From Acanthochlamys bracteata (lineage: Eukaryota; Streptophyta; Magnoliopsida; Pandanales; Velloziaceae), in NCBI GenBank assembly GCA_019914995.1, contig CM034142.1:1798001-1862000 (forward strand): a stretch of DNA of 64,000 nucleotides. The letters run 5' to 3'. Below the pieces are notes generated by a model that made no database searches, was not told the origin of the DNA, and saw nothing but the letters and a program-made list of their open reading frames with translations. Positions 1-11,241 of this stretch are shown here, one piece after another; the stretch's first letter is position 1; each line of letters opens with the position of its first letter. The translations under genes and the position numbers were made by a program.

Positions 1-648
1 ATTGTAAGTTCCCTCTTTCTTGATATATATAGCTTTTTGAAGTATTTTTATTACATGAATTATTCTTCTAGTATATAGCCACGTTGTTTCAACATATGAT
101 TCTAATATTGTTTCAATATAGCCATAGGGTTCTTGTATAATAAAAACATCATGTCGTTCTTGTTTTCTGATTGGAATTGATTAATTTGCATAATGTAATT
201 GGTTTTCTAATGCATCCCTAGAGCATAAGTTGCTTGATCATGTTGTAACTATCATTTGAAGTGTTCAGTTAGTAATCTGTAGACTTTTTTATTTATACCA
301 AGAATTTTTTCTTTTTTTTCCTAGCTAAAATTGACTAATTTCATTTAGGGCATCTTAAAATTATGTATCTCTAGCATCAATATCAAATGACTCTATATTA
401 CAAAGCTATGAACCTAAAAGCTAGCCGTTTCTATATGCATCAATCTGAACACCACTTAAAAGGATTTTATTGGTCTATAGTTTCTGATTTTGTAATGATG
501 TTTCTTGTGTATTACATTGTTGTCATGAGCCAAATTAAATTCAACTTTTGTTGTTACTTCAATTCGTCCATTAAATGCTTGTGTACTGATCTGGAACAAG
601 ATCAGTTTAGTTTATTGTCTACTGATGTTACTTCATTTCTTAGGCACT
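1..648. other. Gene-less AT-rich stretch, nothing recognised
   Basis: I see no coding exon, RNA gene or clear repeat here. The window opens with a GTAAGT splice-donor-like string at about 4-9, so an exon could end just outside the left edge, but there is no sequence to support that. A 90-codon open frame at 387-659 has no recognisable domain. Confidence 0.3.
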
Positions 649-656
649 GGCAGTAC

Positions 657-1182
657 TAGGGGTGCCAATATGGATTCATGGGTCGGTTCCAGATCGACCC
701 ATATAATAACCGGGTCAAAAATGTTCAATTCTAATCCGACCCGTTTATTTATATGAGTTAAAATTGTCAATCCTAACCCAACCTATTTATAACCAGGTCA
801 AATTCGGGTCGACCCATTTAATAATTAAATTATAAATATTAATTTTTAATAATAATATATCAAAATTATTAATTATGATGTATTTAAAAAGAAAAAATAT
901 TAATTTTGATAAATTTATAAATTAAATAAAAATTAGTTAAAATTAAGATAAATTAAATATATATATATACAAATTAAATTCAAATTTTTTGCTATTTTTT
1001 CTAATTTTTAAATAATATATACTATATAAATAGTTAAACGGATTAAACGGGTCATTTTCGGATCGATCCGAACCCGTTTAAATTTTCGGGTCATTTTTGG
1101 TCGACCCGAAATCGACCCAAACCCGTCTAAGACTTGACCCGAACCCGATCTTTTCGGGTCGGGTCGATTTTTGCCACCCCTA
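657..1182. mobile_element. hAT-like MITE, copy 1 (short subtype)
   Basis: This copy begins TAGGGGTGCCAA and ends TTGCCACCCCTA, which are inverted termini. Both subterminal regions carry clustered GGGTCGACCC/CGGGTCAAA-type motifs, and the centre is about 80% AT. The ends TAGGGGTG/CACCCCTA and the 8-bp duplications seen at other copies are hAT features. The flank shares AGTACTA (651-658 and 1182-1189, 7 of 8), so the exact edge is uncertain by 1-2 bp. At about 526 bp it is colinear, in reverse complement, with the copy at 34261. There is no coding capacity. Confidence 0.75.
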
Positions 1183-1352
1183 AGTACTACTTGGCACTTC
1201 ATATACCAGCACCAAGTTGATTCAGCGGGTTACAACTAAGTATTGCAAATATCTAACCAAATTAAGGAACGAATCACCTTCATATATTCACACAAGACAG
1301 ATGTAAGTTGTGAAAATTGATTGTTGTTTATTGTCTTCCATATTATATTAAT

Positions 1353-1873
1353 TGTTAAAAATACCGAATGTGTTCGATTGCTGATAGACGCAGCGAAAAT
1401 ATAGAACACATTTAAGGATTTTGGGTAAGCAATACGAGAATTGAGACAAGATCAAGACAATCACAAATACAAGAGACTTACGTAGGAAAAAATAAAAAAA
1501 ATATCACGAAAAGACAAATTAGTCTTTAAGGAAATCACTAAATCAAAGCAATTACAAATTCTTATGTTATACTTTAATTGAGGACTCTCACTAGAAAGTT
1601 TTGTTTTTATCTCTCACATTTGACGTATGAATGATCATTTTTCATGTTCCAAACAAATGCCTCTCATTCATATATATAATGCGCAAAGTAGACTCTTGAA
1701 CTTCCAAACGGTTCTCTTTTAATCTTTCTCATTAATTGTTCAAGTTTTTTGGCTTTCCAGCTTCTTAGGTGATGGTTCGTCTTTTTTGATCTTTGCTATT
1801 ACAATATTAATGCACATTCTTATAGCATTCTAATAAATCACTAATTTATATAGTGGCTTTACAATGTCTAACA
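1353..1873 (-). repeat. 3' LTR of the copia element
   Basis: The sequence aligns along its length with 5202-5761. It starts TGTTAAAAATACCGAATG in plus orientation and ends TGTCTAACA. It is 521 bp against 560 bp for the partner. By eye, roughly a fifth of positions differ, which points to an old insertion. Confidence 0.82.
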
Positions 1874-3945
1874 AATCTTCTATTTAAAGAGACTTTGTAA
1901 ATTGCAATTTAAGAATAGCAAAAAATCGATACATAAGTGTAAAAATTCGATAATATTGAAAATAGATACGATTGAAAGAAAAAGGGCTAGCACACATGCT
2001 AACTGACTCTCTTTAACTCATACCGCTGTCTATTTTTCCCTTATTTTACTGTTATTTTGAAATGATTTTTTTTCAGCATTTTTGTGACAACGGTCACATC
2101 TAATGCTGTTTTTCCATTGTGGTTCCATACAGAGATCTACAAAAATAAAAAATATGTCAAGATTTACATTTTTAGTTAAGGCATCCAAGTGTTTCCTTTG
2201 GTAGAAAATTTGAGCATATCATTGCTCCCATTGGAAATAACCTCTTATCCAATCATCTTCATAGTGTGTATCAACAAACCTTTTGATAATAAAGTCGGAT
2301 ACTTTGTAATACAGTGTAACATTTAAGGTTCCTCTCACATACCGAAGGATCCTTTTTACCGTTTTCCAATGCTCAATGGTAGGACATGCTATGAATCTAT
2401 TTAACACTCCTACTATATGTGCAATATCAGGTCGAGTACAAATCACGACATATAATAGGCTTCCTACTACTGATGCATATAGTATCCGAGACATCCATAT
2501 CCTCTCTTACTTTTGGGCATGGGATAATAAAGAGAATAATTTGGGACTACTATAGAGTGGGGTAGACATTGCCTTACCACTGTATATGTTGAACCGTTCC
2601 AATACTTTAATCAGATAACTAGTATGAGACAATCGAGTCTCTCTATTGCCTCTATCTCGCCATATCTGCATCCTTAGGATTCTATTTACCGGCCCCAAGT
2701 TCTTTTATCGAAATGATTAACTAGTTGAACTTGAACTTTCAATTATTGAATGCGACCTATGCTTGCACCTGCCACAATCATATCATCAACATATAGCAAT
2801 AAGATGACAGACTCACCCCCCTCAAATTTTTTGATATATACATAAGATTTGAGATAAGCTTGCTGTAAAGCTCTCGATACAATAATCAAATTTTTTATAC
2901 CAACACCGTTAAAACCACACGAATAGTTGTCAAACATACCACTAGAAAAAAAATCTCATCAAAATAGATCCTTTAATCTGGGTGTAGCTATTCACCACCA
3001 GCCGAACATAATACCATTCTATTTGATTTCCTACCTCGCTTGATTTTATAGACCCATATATTCCCAATAGCCTTACGGCTTTGGGATAGAGGGATCATCT
3101 CTCATTTTCTATTTTTATGAAGTGTCTCAATCTCTTCTTGCATAGCTTTCATCCATAGAGATACATCTGAATTTTCCAGCACTTCTTTGAAAAAAGATGG
3201 CTCTCCTTCCTCTGTAAATAAACAATATGTAAATTGAAATTACTTCATAAAATAGTCCACATATCTCTTATGTGTTTTTCTTTTACGAGTTGAACGCATA
3301 AGGGAGTAGGCCCGTAAACTGCATCCTCTTCCATATGCTCATCCACTGGCTTAGACTTCAAATTAGCATTGTCTTTCATATCATTCTCCTCTAGTACAGA
3401 TGTGGTCACCGTTGGGAGTGATGCCTCCTTCTCCCTTACATCATCGCCTTTGGTCATTATTTGTAACTGATCCTCTGCGAAGATGACATCTCTGCTGATG
3501 ATAATCGTATGTGCAGTGAGATCCCATATGTAATACTCTAAACATCTTCAACATACCATAGGCATCTTCCAGATTTGATCCTACTGCTGAATTAAGTTCC
3601 GTCCGGGTTTTGAAAAATTTGAACAACTCAAAGACCTACGACTTTCTTCGGATTGAGAATACATAAGTTCTCAAGTCCGAAGGTACCAAGTCAAGCTTGT
3701 CTTTGAAAAGAAATGATCTCCAAACTATTAAACTGCTGCTCACCGATAACACACTCATTACAGAATGGCAATTTTATCTCGAATAGTCCCGTTAGGAACT
3801 TCTGATCATTGAAGATCTTCAAATCACATTCCGAGATGTGCCCAAACTTCAGCTACCACACTCGCGTGATATCCTCAATATTTTTCGATGCAATACAAGC
3901 ATCTCATGTACCTGTGTCACCCCACGCATCTTATACAAATTTGAG

Positions 3946-4807
3946 TAGGGGTGGCAATATATGACCCGACCCGAAAATTCAACCCGAAACTGACCTGTTT
4001 AATCAGGGTTATTGTCGGAAAATTTGACCCGTACAAATATATGGGTTAGGTTAGAGTTGAACAAATTTGACCCGATTATTAAATAGGTCGATCCGGGTTA
4101 ACCCAAAATTGACTCACCAATCCTAAATGTCATCTTTTGGAGGAACAATTCTTGATTTTTTCTTACTGTATAATAAAATATTGGCAATAAAAATAATTAA
4201 TAATAGTTATTTATAAACTATTAAATTATATTGTATTTATAATTAATTCTTTATTTTTATACTTTAGTAAAATAGTGTAAGATAAAAAAAATTATAATAT
4301 TATCGAAAGTATTAGTACGTAGGTATTTTTAATAACAAATTTAGATTTCGTATAAAGATTTTTATAAAATTTTTGTTAGATAAATATATTTATCAAAATT
4401 TTTATCGAAATTATTAATATGTATTTATAATCGTAAATTTCAGCTGTTATCATATATTTTTAAAAAATAAAAAATATATATTTTTTTATATTGTAAGGAC
4501 CGATGAAGACGTTAAGGAATACATATTTTGTCGGACATAATTATATTTCGTCAGTAAAAATATCGTGCACTTTAATTCGAACTGATCTTATAATTTCACT
4601 GAAGCTTCAAAATATAAAATTAATAACTAATAATTTTAATTATTAAATGGGTCGACCCGAATTTGATCGGATTATTAATAGGTTGGGTTAGGGTTGATAA
4701 TTTTGACCAGTATAAATTTATGGGTTGGGTTAGATTTGAACGAATTTGATCCGGTTATTAAATGGGTCGACCCGAAATCGATCCACCAACCCATATTGCC
4801 ACTCCTA
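3946..4807. mobile_element. hAT-like MITE, copy 2 (long subtype), nested in copia
   Basis: The termini are TAGGGGTGGCAATAT and ATATTGCCACTCCTA. The flanks AATTTGAG (3938-3945) and GATTTGAG (4808-4815) match at 7 of 8 bases, as expected for an 8-bp hAT target duplication. The copy is 862 bp, non-coding, with an AT-rich core that aligns to the copies at 14321, 31555 and 46044. It interrupts the interior of the copia element, so it inserted after that element did. Confidence 0.85.
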
Positions 4808-5187
4808 GATTTGAGTCGATTATTTTAATATCTAATTTTCTAACCCATTTTTTATGACCTCTATGATCCCACCTCCACTACGAGTGTCGCAGCTTAAGTC
4901 ATCCAGTTATCTACACACACAAAAAATTTCGTAAGACGAAAAATATAACGTACCTTACTAATGATGCATCTCCTTTCATCATTTACGAGAAACTTGATGA
5001 AAATGACTCCAATAATTTTGAAACTTATCACAGTCAGCAACTACTGTCTCTTCCTCTATAAACTCACCATCATCTAGTACGCCACAAAAGCAAGGGACAT
5101 CGAGGAATCCGTACCTCCAACTGTACTTGCCATAGTCTTGCATTTTTTATTAATTTCGTACTTGCTTGTCATTGTAACAAACCAATA

Positions 5188-5199
5188 GCTCTAATACCA
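5188..5199 (-). other. Primer-binding site of the copia element
   Basis: Read on the minus strand this is TGGTATTAGAGC, close to the common plant copia initiator tRNA-Met site TGGTATCAGAGC. It lies two bases inside the right (5') LTR, which fixes the element's orientation as minus. Confidence 0.8.
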
Positions 5200-5201
5200 C
5201 T

Positions 5202-5761
5202 TGTTGGAAATACCGAGTGTGTTCGGTTGTCGATAGACGCAGCAAAAATATAAACACACTCAAAGGTCTTGCGTAATCAATACGAAAATTCAGATAAGAA
5301 AAAGACAAACACAAAGATAATAGCCTTACGTCGGGAAAAATTAAAAAAAAACTCATAGGAAAGCAAACTAGGCTAAAAGAAATCACTAACCAAAGCAATT
5401 ACAAACTCTTATGTTACACTTTAAATGGGAACTCTCAATAAAATGATTTAGTTCTATTTCTCACACTTGATATTGTGAATGATTCTTCTTTTTTTTTTCA
5501 AACAAATGTCTTTCATTCATATATATAATGTCCCAAACAGGCTATTGAACTTTCAAACAGTTGTCCTTTCACATTCCCATTAATTGTCCAAATTTTTTGG
5601 CCTTCTCTTCTAAGAAATGTTTTAAAGTCTTTAACCGTTGGCTTTCTAACTTTTTTGGTGATGAATCGTATCCCTTGATCTTTGGCAAATATTAATGCAC
5701 ATTTAATTTGCTGCATTCTAATGAACGAATAATTTATATAGTAATTTTACAATGTCTAACA
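5202..5761 (-). repeat. 5' LTR of the copia element
   Basis: This 560-bp LTR starts TGTTGGAAATACCGAG and ends TGTCTAACA in plus orientation. It pairs with 1353-1873 and abuts the primer-binding site at its left edge. Confidence 0.82.
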
Positions 5762-5969
5762 TTAATAGTAGTAGATCTATAGACTATTGCATAATAGTGA
5801 ATTCCACTATATTAATAATAATGAATACCATAAACTAATGCATAATAATAGTAGTAGTACTTAAGAGTTTCTAGAAAGTCTATAAATAATTTGTATATCC
5901 TTAAGCTCCAATGATATTAACTAAATGATTACTCTAAATAAATTCTTTCACCACAAAATTTTAGAAGAT

Positions 5970-6767
5970 GCGTATGTTTCATCCTTTAATAATATTTATT
6001 GATCCACTTATTTAAACAAACTAAAAGATATTTTTTAGTTGTAATTATTCATGAAAGTTTGGACCACTCTTCTTATTGTCAATTGGTTTTGAAAAAAATC
6101 TTAAATTCGTCATATGGTATCAGAACGGATTATGTCAGATCGGTCCAGAATGTGAGCATAAATCTAACTTTATTATATATACCTATTCAAAACATTCATT
6201 CCATGACAAAAATAGCCCGGTTCATTTAAGGGCAGATAGCCCGTCTCATTCAAAGAACAGTTGTCCAATATCTTAGAGAAAATAACTCATTTTATTTCAG
6301 AACAGATACGCTTCATTAGTTCAATTTATAAATAAAAAAAACAAACGCTCCGATGGAGATAAGGTGTTAAAAAAATATTTAGTCCCACATTATTTATCAA
6401 TAGTCCTGAAATGATATTTACGAAAATTTAGACTCACTTTTCTCATTGCCAATTGATTTTGTGTTTTTTAATGTAAATAAAAAGATTGAAGTTGATGAAG
6501 ATGATAGGAAAAAAAATCAGTTAAACGAAAAAAGATATTTTGGAATGAACTTGGCTTAATAACATGAAACAATAGATATTGAATTGAATGAATTTAGTTC
6601 GGCGGCAACGAATTGATCTGATAGTGACGGCAACAGCTTAACATGCGGCGTGCGGAAAAAACGTGAGAGAACGACCACGACGGCGGCAGCGGCCGACTAC
6701 CAAGATTAGGGTTTGGGCTCATTCTTCTCATAACTAATTGGTTTTGAGAAGAACACTAAATTCGTCA
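5970..6767 (+). mobile_element. TRIM-like small LTR element, relic
   Basis: A primer-binding-site-like TGGTATCAGAAC is at 6115-6126, just after a segment ending TTCGTCA. A purine tract GATGGAGATAAGG runs directly into TGTTAAAAAAATATTTAGTCCCACATT at 6365, the typical start of a TRIM-type LTR. The segment at about 6052-6112 (ATTGTCAATTGGTTTTGA) recurs in diverged form at about 6445 and 6725. There is no coding region, and the left edge is uncertain. The repeat at the right may be interrupted by unrelated sequence at about 6465-6711. It looks old. Confidence 0.5.
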
Positions 6768-6769
6768 TA

Positions 6770-7132
6770 ATAATTATATTTTAATTTCAAGAAAAAATAT
6801 TAGTAAATTGTGTTTCTATAATTCCTCAGTTCTAATTTTTTGATTAAAACTCCAATCTTCTCTTGAATATACAATATCTTTGCAAAATGCAGAATAATTC
6901 AATCAATACAAACTGAATCACACGGTGCACATTGGCAGTACTTATGGGATACTTCTCTATTTAATAAAACATAAATCTTTATGATGTTATATATTTTGTT
7001 TAATTTATAAAATAATGATGAATTGTATCACATTATATATACACCCACACACATATATATATGTATAACAGAAAAAAGAAAAACTTCGAGATATAATATT
7101 ATGTTCTTTTCTATCATCATGATCAATTAACT
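6770..7132. other. Gene-less stretch, nothing recognised
   Basis: AT-rich sequence with a short CA/TA run near 7040-7062 (acaccc-acacacatatatatat type). No exon, RNA gene or element boundary is visible. Confidence 0.3.
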
Positions 7133-7328
7133 AGACGGAGTTCGATTCGTGATTCGATTGAAATCGTAAGATCGCAAGTAAAATCGGAATTTTAAGAATT
7201 TTAGAATTAAAATCGAAATCTTACAGATTGGAAGTAAAATCGGGATCTTGTATCAAGTAGGATTGTTTTGTCAACGTAAAATCGTAAAATCATAAGATTT
7301 TAAAATTTAAATCGGGATTTTAACAACC
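7133..7328. repeat. Dispersed repeat with AAATCGTAAAATC motifs, copy 1
   Basis: This block is rich in AAATCG/GATTTTA words. Its last about 70 bp (GTAAAATCGTAAAATCATAAG, then AAATTTAAATCGGGATTTT) match the segment at about 56485-56545, inside the LINE relic. It is probably a small non-autonomous element, but no target duplication was confirmed. Confidence 0.4.
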
Positions 7329-7330
7329 AT

Positions 7331-8230
7331 GCTCGTAAATCAACATGACAGAAAAACCAAAAAAATCTTATGTTTTATAATTTTTATCAATTTACTTTTT
7401 GTCATTTTGATCAAAACGATAAATGAAGGATGATTTTTTATTCAATTAAATTTGAACTTTGTTGGCATGTTAAAAATTCATATTTCTTCATATCCAATAG
7501 TAAATATTAGATTTATATATTTATATGTGTGTGTGTGTGGTGTTAAACATAACATGTGCAATTGTTCTGAAAATCCACATAGTAAGAAAAAAATAAGTGA
7601 ATATTGTCTTTTGTTAATTTTGAGTTGTTGATATACTATCTTTTTTGGAAAAAAATTTGAAATTGACATATGTCTTCATTTTTCTATTTGATAGTTCTTG
7701 ATAGAGATGATGAAGACAAAAATATAAGTGAAAATAAAAATAGTGTTAACGAAGTTAGTTTTTTATATGAAGTAAAATAATGGAGTGTTTATATATCTAC
7801 TTTTGTTTCTATTTATTTAGAATTAAGTTTTACTATTTATGTAAATAAAGTGTTTCCATTTATGCAAACTGAAGTGCTTCTATTTATGTAAAATAAAGCT
7901 ACTGAGCAGACAGTGCTTCAGTTGGCAGCACGCACTACTATTTAATAACACTTCATTCACTTGGACAGCACTTCATTCATTGATGCAATCACAGAATAGA
8001 AGCTCAATTGAATATACACTCATTATTGAGGACACCAACATTCATTTAACGTACAACAGCCACACAATTGAAAAAAGCATCACAGTACCTCTCATTCCTT
8101 TATTGCTGTAAATCACATATTTCATCCACAACAATCATCACATCCACAAGAAACTATTGATCCATAAGTAACACACACAGCTTTGTGTCAATACTTGATC
8201 TGAGTAATTTATTCATTTTGTAAGAATTTC
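7331..8230. other. Gene-less stretch, nothing recognised
   Basis: AT-rich sequence with a (TG)n run at about 7525-7540. Near 7805-7900 the string TTCTATTTATGTAAA recurs three times with spacing of roughly 30 bases. I see no supported gene. Confidence 0.3.
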
Positions 8231-8600
8231 ATTATCTGAGCAAGTACACAAAACAACTGCTAATAGTTCACAGTAGCTACACAAAGAAGGTAATGAATGT
8301 TTCTAACTTTATTCATTTTAAAGACAACAGCTACTTTACATGAGAAAGAGATTGACAGTACAAGCTTATGAGAACATTCACAACTCTTCATTGAAGCACT
8401 CCAACTACTGCAGCAGAGAAGGATTATAGGATAAGAAAAAATATTCTCAAGCTCTTCCCGGCTACTTTGAGCAAGTATTTGATGTAGGAATTCTTCTCTG
8501 TCTAATAATAACAAAAAAAAGCCAAACATCATCATCAAATGAAAAAACTAAACAAAATCAGCACTATGAAGCAAATTAATAAGATTATATTATTTTCAAA

Positions 8601-8960
8601 CTTACCACAACATCATTTTCGACAGAAGCCTCCGCTCTGCCAATTCGAAGAAAAAAAATAAATTCAGCAAAAATTCAAAAAAACAAGTACGGATTCGAAG
8701 GAAAGAACGTCAATTGGAAGAAAAGAATCAAGAATTAAAAAAATTATCTTACCTCGGCAAGCCGGAACAGCCTTGGTGAGCCGACGCTGTCAACTCGGAG
8801 AAAAAAAAATAAATTCAGCAAAAACTCAAAAAAAAAAAAGCAAAAAAAAGGATTGGAAGGAGAAAATGTCAATTCAGAGGAAGAGAATACAAAATTTTTG
8901 AAATTATCTTACTATAGTGAGCCGGAGCAGCCTTGATGAACCGGACAGTGAATTTTACTG
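8601..8960 (-). repeat. Tandem exon-like segments, three units of about 150 bp
   Basis: Units begin at 8601, 8748 and 8908 (periods 147 and 160), each opening CTTAC in plus orientation, that is a GTAAG donor on the minus strand. The first two units share an A-rich body (AAATAAATTCAGCAAAAA, then CAATT, then AAATTAT). On the minus strand each unit is a GC-richer segment of about 45 bp followed by GTAAG and an AT-rich tail, like repeated exon-intron junctions. Upstream on that strand, at 9000-9250, is C/T-rich leader-like sequence including GCTAGGGTTTCGG. I do not recognise a protein product. It could be a captured 5' gene end or a non-coding RNA locus. Confidence 0.45.
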
Positions 8961-9329
8961 GAGCGGCTGAAATTGAAACTAAGAGAAGCAATATAGGAGG
9001 GAGAGCGAGAGAATTCGTTGTATTTTGCTCAAGTTCCAGTGATCGTGGTGTGAGCCGAAACCCTAGCGACCGGCATGGAAGCTCGTTCCGTCAGAAGAAA
9101 TGAAGAAACGCCGGCGAGAAAACTGAGGAAGAGATGAAGAGGAAAAATAGAAGAAAAGCGAAGAAAAACGGCAGGAGAGCACGAGAGGGAGGCGAGCTCG
9201 GGTGAGGCGATCAAGTAAGGAATGCGTGAAGCAGAAATGCTTCATGCATTTCTTTTTCTCATCATCCGTCTGATCGAAAGATCAAACGGCTGAGATTAGG
9301 TGTGTGGGTATGCATGCACAGTAACAGGT

Positions 9330-10250
9330 GTGTGCACATCTCCATCTGTATGTGTATATATATAGAATATGGATATGAGCACTCCATTCTTAGAGACATC
9401 TTAGGGGCACCCTTTTTTTATCTAGAATTCTAAATTCAATATCTACAATTAGATATGAAGATCTATTAGTATAAAATATACTGATAAAATTTTAACCTAA
9501 TCAGAATATGAATCAACCTCCATCCGACTAATGATCAAATGTATAAGTAATAAATTTGATAAAGATATATTTTTTTCTTTTTATGTCATCTTAATCAAGA
9601 GATTTGATATAGATTGATTCGTGGCCCGATTGAGCTAAAATTTTGTCATTATATTTATAAGTTATAGTATTTCATACCAACGGTGAAATTGTATTTAAAA
9701 TTTTTTACGAACCTTTTAAAAAGGGCTTTCCCGAACCTATAAGATGTATTGGTTTGTATTGGTTTGCCTATTTATAAGCTTTCACTCAAGTTCATTGTAT
9801 TTAACTTGTTTATTTATAATTTTCATTAATGATTCATGTATTTATGTAAAAACTAAACATATAAGTTCATAATATGTATATAGCATTTTGCATTTTGCAT
9901 TTTGCTTTGCCATTGAAAAAGGTAAGTGCTTATATGTTTGCTTAATTACGTATATGTTTTGAGATATCAACCATAAATGATTGCCAAAAGTTGTATTCCT
10001 TTTAATATTTTCAGAATCTAACGAACCAATTTTTTCAATTTTTAAAGAATTTACTCTAAGAGTGGGTTACACTGTATAGACTGGAAAGAATAAGTTGGAT
10101 ACGAACAAAGACAATAATATTTTTATACTATTATATATACTATCGTATAGTTTCAAACTAAAAAAAATTATACATACATAAAACAATCACCTTAACATTT
10201 TATTTGTGTAAAATACTAATAATAATAATTACTGTCTCTAGAAACACTAT
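9330..10250. other. Gene-less stretch, nothing recognised
   Basis: Intergenic AT-rich DNA. A small tandem of CATTTTG (about four units) lies at about 9891-9915. No exon or element end is visible. Confidence 0.3.
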
Positions 10251-10256
10251 GCTGTT

Positions 10257-10865
10257 ATCGTCATAATTGTAAAAACCGGACCGGACAGTAAACCGAAAAA
10301 CTATCCGGATCAACGGATCACGGATTGATCCGTCAGGTCAATGGGTTGAACCGTAATGTCAAAAATACTAAAATATTGACGGTAGTGCAAACGCTTACTA
10401 TTTCAAAAAAAAAATAATTTTTTTTTGTCAGAAGGCATAAAAGAAAAAATAAACTAACAAAAAAATATTTTAACTAAAAAACTATAAAAGAAATTCTTTG
10501 TTTTAAAATAATTTTGTTATTTTTCTTACAATTTAACAAAATTAGTAATATAAAAACTTAAAAATCACTAATAATAAATATTTACAAATAAAATATAAAA
10601 ATTTATTTTTTTGTAGTATCACATCCAAATATAAAATCTAAATTATATATTACATTTCAATATAATACTAGTAATAATTATTTTTACATCAATATATTAT
10701 AAATTTAAATTTTTTAAAATTTAATTTAACCCGATTCGATCCGGACGAGCGGGTCGATCGGATCAAAACGAGTCAGAATAGATCGATTACATAAATAATT
10801 TTATAATAAATATGAACTGATTTACGTTCCAAATCGATCTGGACCGGTCTAAATTGTATGACCAT
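10257..10865. mobile_element. TIR-bearing non-autonomous DNA element, type C copy 1
   Basis: The left end ATCGTCATAATTGT then AAAAACCGGACCGG mirrors the right end CTGGACCGGTC then ATTGTATGACCAT. Subterminal GATCCGG/CGGATC-type words occur at both sides and the core is AT-rich, about 609 bp in all. The left end resembles that of the larger element at 21328. No clear target duplication was found, so the superfamily is left open. Confidence 0.5.
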
Positions 10866-10987
10866 GGTTGCCGGCCGTGCGTTAAATTTTTCGTTAAGTA
10901 GCTGGAAAAGCACAATGCTGCACTGGTAGTATGGACAGCGTGCCCATGCAGGCACACCATGCACGTGTATCTCATAAGAAGCAGAAT

Positions 10988-11241
10988 GTGTTTAAAATTA
11001 TTTATAAAATAAAATTTTTATAAAATAAAAAATATTTTTATTTTTTTGAAATATAAATTTAATTTTTATATTTTTAAAAAATAATAAAAATATGTAATAA
11101 AAAGATCTCATTATGTATAATTTTTGTACATTTTTTAAAATTTTAAATAAATTTTCTAAATATTTATAAAATATATATAATAAAATATGAAATAAAAAAT
11201 TAAAAAATTTTATTACAAAAATAAAATGCTAAACGCACCCG
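10988..11241. repeat. AT-rich MITE-like repeat, type B copy 1
   Basis: An approximately 250-bp block starts GTGTTTAAAATTATTTATAA and ends CTAAACGCACCC. It contains a shared core, TAATAAAAATATGTAATAAA followed by AGATCTCA. Related blocks are at 22148, 23884, 28624, 33541, 50923 and 54301. The ends resemble GTGCGTTTGG-type inverted termini of plant MITEs. Confidence 0.5.

Larger units (their letters stand above)
1353..5761 (-). mobile_element. Ty1/copia LTR retrotransposon, old and broken
   Basis: The element lies in reverse orientation and is flanked by a perfect 5-bp target duplication TTAAT (1348-1352 and 5762-5766). It has two LTRs and a tRNA-Met-type primer-binding site. Pol relics are visible on the minus strand: reverse transcriptase/RNase H segments at 2219-2937 (LLYVDDM at about 2780-2800 and TRPDIA at about 2420-2440 are typical copia motifs) and linker-like pieces at 3245-3626. 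The element is internally shortened and broken in many places. A hAT-like MITE sits inside it at 3946-4807. LTR divergence is much greater than for the gypsy element at 43.5 kb, so the insertion is older. Confidence 0.85.

Noticed and set aside
387-659. 90-codon plus-strand open frame
   Set aside because: No domain, AT-rich composition, and it ends in the MITE boundary; likely chance.
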